64,000 nt of DNA, taken from contig CAZMSQ010000001.1 of the NCBI GenBank assembly GCA_964569025.1, positions 310,001 to 374,000 on the forward strand, in the 5' to 3' direction. Origin of the DNA: CAZMSQ01 sp964569025. Its GTDB lineage: Bacteria; Bacteroidota; Bacteroidia; Chitinophagales; Saprospiraceae. Positions 61,169-64,000 of this stretch are shown piece by piece. The notes under the pieces were generated by a model that searched no databases, had not been told where the DNA came from, and saw only the letters and a program-made list of their open reading frames with translations. How positions within the stretch are numbered: position 1 is the stretch's first letter; every line of letters starts with the position of its first letter. The position numbers were made by a program, and so were the translations under genes.

Positions 61169-62929
61169 ATGTATGACATTTTGCAACTGAACGATATGCT
61201 CGTTCCGGAGCTGAAGGAGATTGCCGAACAGCTCGGGCTGAAAGGTTATAAAAAACTCAATAAGCAAGAATTGATTTATAAAATATTGGACGAACAAGCT
61301 CTCGCTCCCAAAAACGGTGATGCCCCGAAAAAGAAAGAGCGAGTTCCTGAAGAACCAGATTTACAAAATCGGTCGAAGAAAGAACCTGAACAGAAGCGCC
61401 CTGCGGGAGAACAAGTGCCGAAAAGAGAAAATACAGGCAGTCAGAGAGGTGAGCGACCTGCAAAACAGCCGAAAGAGGGAGGTGAGCAGCGCCGTCCTTC
61501 TGCCGAAGAGGGGGTGCAGTCAAAAGAGGGGCCAAAAGTGCGGCAATTCATTCAAAAGGAGAAACCCCAATCTGAATCAAGGAGACCCGTTGGTCAGTCA
61601 CCAGAAAAGTCTTCCGAAAAGTCAGCAGAAAGACAGCCCCAACGGCCAAGGAATCAGGAGGACCGACCAAGCCAGCAAAAGCGGGGACCTCAGCATCAGG
61701 ATCAGCAAAGGACTGAGCGACCCGAAAGGCTTGAGCGACCCGAGCGACCCGAGCGACCCGAGCGGAAAGAGCAAAAAGCGGAGCAAAAGCCTCGTTTCAA
61801 CATCGAGCTCGATGGTGTCATAGAAGGTGAGGGCGTACTTGAAATGATGCCAGACGGGTATGGATTTCTCCGTTCCGGCGATTATAACTACCTGTCATCA
61901 CCAGACGATATCTATGTCTCCCCATCCCAGATAAAGTTGTTTGGGCTGCGCACCGGAGATACCGTTGTCGGCGCCATACGACCTCCCAAGGAAGGGGAAA
62001 AGTACTTTGCTCTTTTGCGGGTATCACACATCAATGGTCTGGAGCCAGCGGCCATTCGCGAGCGGGTTCCTTTTGACTACTTGACACCTTTATTTCCGGA
62101 AGAGAAGTTCAAGCTGTCCAGTTCGCCAACAGGAAAGGATATGGGCACTCGAATGATTGACTTGTTTACGCCTCTTGGGAAAGGTCAGCGTGGTCTGATC
62201 GTTGCCCAGCCGAAAACAGGAAAGACGTTTCTTCTGAAAGACATCGCCAATGCGATTGCCAAAAATCACCCCGAGTGTTACATCATCGTGTTGTTGGTGG
62301 ATGAGCGCCCTGAGGAGGTTACTGACTTTAAGAGAAGTGTGAATGCTGAGGTTGTGTCTTCTACTTTTGACGAGCCTGCTGACAATCATGTGCGCGTTGC
62401 AAGCATCGTACTCGAAAAGGCTAAGCGCCTTGTGGAGTGCGGGCATGATGTAGTCATCCTGTTAGACTCAATTACCAGACTGGCAAGAGCCTATAATACC
62501 GTGGCACCTGCAAGCGGCAAAGTTTTGTCAGGAGGTGTTGAGGCCAATGCCTTGCACAAGCCGAAAAAGTTCTTTGGAGCTGCGCGGAATATTGAGGGTG
62601 GAGGCTCGATGACAATTCTTGCAACAGCCCTCATTGAGACAGGTTCCAAAATGGATGGTGTTATTTTTGAAGAGTTCAAGGGCACCGGTAATATGGAACT
62701 CCAACTTGACAGAAGCCTTGCTAACAAGCGGATGTATCCAGCTATTGATTTGACTAAGTCCAGCACTCGGAGAGAAGATTTGCTGCTTGACCGCGAAACA
62801 CTCCAGCGTATGATCATCCTGAGAAATCACCTGGCAGATATGAAACCGGATGAGGCGATGGATTTCCTTCGAAAGCATATGGCTGGAACATCGTCTAATG
62901 AGGAGTTTCTTGCTTCCATGAATGGATAA
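61169..62929 (+). CDS. rho: Transcription termination factor Rho with long disordered insert
   Basis: Rho is the hexameric RNA helicase that ends transcription. The 586-residue protein (Escherichia coli Rho has 419) has the N-terminal helical domain (about 1-45), a highly charged low-complexity insert (about 46-215, rich in Glu, Lys, Arg, Pro and Gln with RPE repeats), the RNA-binding OB fold (about 217-290, LEMMPDGYGFLRS), the P-loop QPKTGKTF (about 348-355), DERPEEVTDFKR (about 376-387) and Walker B VVILLDSITR (about 428-437). Such inserts are known in Bacteroidota Rho, and in Bacteroides thetaiotaomicron the disordered region has been linked to condensate formation. The long untranslated leader suggests possible autoregulation. 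Confidence 0.97.
   Translation: MYDILQLNDMLVPELKEIAEQLGLKGYKKLNKQELIYKILDEQALAPKNGDAPKKKERVPEEPDLQNRSKKEPEQKRPAGEQVPKRENTGSQRGERPAKQPKEGGEQRRPSAEEGVQSKEGPKVRQFIQKEKPQSESRRPVGQSPEKSSEKSAERQPQRPRNQEDRPSQQKRGPQHQDQQRTERPERLERPERPERPERKEQKAEQKPRFNIELDGVIEGEGVLEMMPDGYGFLRSGDYNYLSSPDDIYVSPSQIKLFGLRTGDTVVGAIRPPKEGEKYFALLRVSHINGLEPAAIRERVPFDYLTPLFPEEKFKLSSSPTGKDMGTRMIDLFTPLGKGQRGLIVAQPKTGKTFLLKDIANAIAKNHPECYIIVLLVDERPEEVTDFKRSVNAEVVSSTFDEPADNHVRVASIVLEKAKRLVECGHDVVILLDSITRLARAYNTVAPASGKVLSGGVEANALHKPKKFFGAARNIEGGGSMTILATALIETGSKMDGVIFEEFKGTGNMELQLDRSLANKRMYPAIDLTKSSTRREDLLLDRETLQRMIILRNHLADMKPDEAMDFLRKHMAGTSSNEEFLASMNG
61715..61768 (+). repeat. 9-base tandem repeat in rho
   Basis: GAGCGACCC occurs at 61715 and then three times head to tail at 61733-61759, followed by the degenerate GAGCGGAAA. 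It encodes Glu-Arg-Pro units of the disordered insert. Slippage here would change the protein length in steps of three residues without shifting the frame. Confidence 0.8.
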
Positions 62930-62939
62930 TCATCACCCT

Positions 62940-62970
62940 ATTGATGCTTCAGTATAACTGAGGCATCAAT
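62940..62970. terminator. Hairpin between rho and the convergent propeller gene
   Basis: ATTGATGC/GCATCAAT (62940-62947, 62963-62970) enclose TCAGT/ACTGA (62949-62953, 62957-62961) with a single mismatched pair and a three-base loop: 13 paired positions, symmetrical for both strands. No T-tract is present. Confidence 0.6.
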
Positions 62971-62984
62971 GGTTCATGGTGTGT

Positions 62985-63833
62985 CTATTGGTCGGGAGCA
63001 AACCGGTAGCATTCTATTTTTTCATTCCTCACAATGTACAAGCGATCTTGCCATGCGGCGACGAACCTTGGGGGAGTCGGCCCATCGGGAAGAGAGATCG
63101 TACGTATTTCCTGGAGCGGATCGTTCGGGTGAAAAAGATACAGGTTCTCTTCGTCTGAAAGAGTCATGGTGCGATGGATTTGGTGGATTCCTGTAAGAAG
63201 GGGCATTTTTAGTGAAATCCGGCGAATGAATCCTCCGAAATTATCAAAAATCCGGATGCTACCTTCTTCGGTTTGCATGAAGACCAGATTGTCCCGCTCG
63301 ACAATTTCGACGGGGCGTGGGGTGGTATTATCAAGTAGTGTCAGGTCAGGACTTTGGGTGAGAAGGATTCCGTCAGGGCTGATTTTTTGAATTGTTCGGG
63401 AAATTTCGTTGTAAAGCCAGAGGTTTCCGTCGCTCGCCATTGCGACCGTTGGAATTGAGGGAATGCCAAGCGGCCAGAGCTCGACCTTCGCGTTGAAGGT
63501 CAGCGTGCGATCCAGAAAAATGACGGTTTGAAAGTTGCGGTAGTAAACCAGTATTTGCAGTGGGTTGGTGACATCAATTGCGGAGGGTGGTCCCAGCAGC
63601 ATGTCATTGAATCGAAAAAGGACAGCGCCCTGACTGTCGTGTTTGCGAATCTCTCCCTGATGTACGGTGTACAGGTTACCGAGTTTGTCGGTGGCGAAGA
63701 GGCCTGCATTTTGAATCGGGATTTCATAAAGGAGCTGGAATTGCTGATTCTCCGTCTGTGCAGTTGCAATTGGGTTAGCGAGTAGTTGAAGGCAGATCAG
63801 GCAAATGATTGCTGTAGAGATACGGATTGTCAC
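62985..63833 (-). CDS. Exported beta-propeller-like hypothetical protein
   Basis: I cannot name this protein. From the GTG at 63833 it has 282 residues with a good signal peptide (ISTAIICLICLQLLANPIATAQ). The rest looks like repeated four-strand blades: DKLGNLYTVHQGEIRKHDSQG, ASDGNLWLYNEISRTIQKIS and DNFGGFIRRISL recur at about 40-50 residue spacing, as in six-bladed NHL-type propellers. An ATG at 63878 is in frame, but it would lengthen the n-region of the signal peptide and increase the overlap with the upstream LpxH-like gene from 59 to 104 bases. It probably shares a transcript with that gene. Confidence 0.65.
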   Translation of the reverse strand: MTIRISTAIICLICLQLLANPIATAQTENQQFQLLYEIPIQNAGLFATDKLGNLYTVHQGEIRKHDSQGAVLFRFNDMLLGPPSAIDVTNPLQILVYYRNFQTVIFLDRTLTFNAKVELWPLGIPSIPTVAMASDGNLWLYNEISRTIQKISPDGILLTQSPDLTLLDNTTPRPVEIVERDNLVFMQTEEGSIRIFDNFGGFIRRISLKMPLLTGIHQIHRTMTLSDEENLYLFHPNDPLQEIRTISLPDGPTPPRFVAAWQDRLYIVRNEKIECYRFAPDQ

Positions 63834-64000
63834 TCTCAAAAAATTTGATGGTGAGAGAATTGCCGTCAAATACAGCATACGAGTTGTAATTGAGCCATTC
63901 TCCGAGATTGATATACCGGGAGTGCTGATTCGACAACAGGTAATCTATGGGCAGGTGCCGGTGGCCAAAGACAAAAAAATCGACGTCATGATTCTTGATG
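63775..64000 (-). CDS. LpxH-like metallophosphoesterase, C-terminal part (cut by window edge)
   Basis: The last 74 codons of a gene that continues beyond the window are visible. The motif FFVFGHRHLPIDY is the C-terminal metal-binding GHxH of calcineurin-like phosphoesterases, and YINLGEWLNYNSYAVFDG matches the end of UDP-2,3-diacylglucosamine diphosphatase-like proteins. The final residues (PDLPSTTR) overlap the start of the propeller gene on the same strand in another frame. It is the second LpxH-like gene of the window after 19740-20591. Confidence 0.75.
   Translation of the reverse strand, partial: IKNHDVDFFVFGHRHLPIDYLLSNQHSRYINLGEWLNYNSYAVFDGNSLTIKFFESDNPYLYSNHLPDLPSTTR

Overview
The window is a piece of chromosome from a member of the Bacteroidota, most likely a Saprospiria-type (Lewinella/Haliscomenobacter-like) bacterium. 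Support comes from type IX secretion and gliding-associated C-terminal domains on three very large exported proteins, SprB-type repeats, promoters with a TAnnTTTG -7 element, a Bacteroidota-style Rho with a long disordered insert, a bacterial geranylgeranylglyceryl phosphate synthase and a three-part proton-translocating transhydrogenase. I saw no tRNA, rRNA, CRISPR array, insertion sequence or phage gene. Most genes are chromosomal housekeeping genes; the accessory material is the surface proteins and the non-coding stretches around them.

Layout. 1-10.7 kb: 3' part of polA, an LpxD-like acyltransferase, a DUF1232 protein, uvrB, a membrane-anchored class III cyclase, an alpha/beta hydrolase, the rsgA/inositol-phosphatase-like pair and a GGGP synthase. 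10.7-20.6 kb: a short GT35 glucan phosphorylase relative, an alkyltransferase-like protein, a sodium/solute symporter with a 40-residue membrane peptide encoded just upstream, a PIG-L deacetylase fusion, a GH57 enzyme and an LpxH-like phosphoesterase. 20.6-26.6 kb: a 1 kb hairpin-rich non-coding region, a 1438-residue type IX secreted protein with dockerin- and cohesin-like parts, and a second hairpin-rich non-coding region. 26.6-33.4 kb: a di-haem cytochrome c peroxidase lipoprotein, nadE, the pntAA-pntAB-pntB operon and a small hypothetical protein. 33.4-41.7 kb: a probable minus-strand non-coding RNA gene, dnaX, pyrD, an MbnP-family lipoprotein, riboflavin synthase, a 923-residue gliding-associated protein and a HupE/UreJ-like membrane protein. 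41.7-49.4 kb: a 2414-residue adhesin with 24 SprB-type repeats. 49.4-64 kb: polyprenyl synthase, hydrolase, purQ, a DsbD/TPR lipoprotein/thioredoxin redox operon, rpsT, nadC, frr, a zinc peptidase, serS, rho, a beta-propeller-like exported protein and the 3' end of another LpxH-like gene.

How they fit together. NadC, NadE and the transhydrogenase supply and balance NAD(P)(H). LpxD-like and LpxH-like proteins belong to lipid A synthesis. The GH57 enzyme and the phosphorylase relative point to storage glucan metabolism. The DsbD-like protein and the thioredoxin two genes downstream form a periplasmic thiol relay that may serve the cysteine-rich surface proteins.

Most worth following: a compact minus-strand RNA gene with its own promoter and terminator (33391-33654); an A10 slippage site in dnaX with a stop two codons later in the -1 frame; a strict two-type repeat order in the giant adhesin; two hairpin-rich non-coding regions flanking the 1438-residue protein; and a phosphorylase relative without the cofactor-binding lysine.
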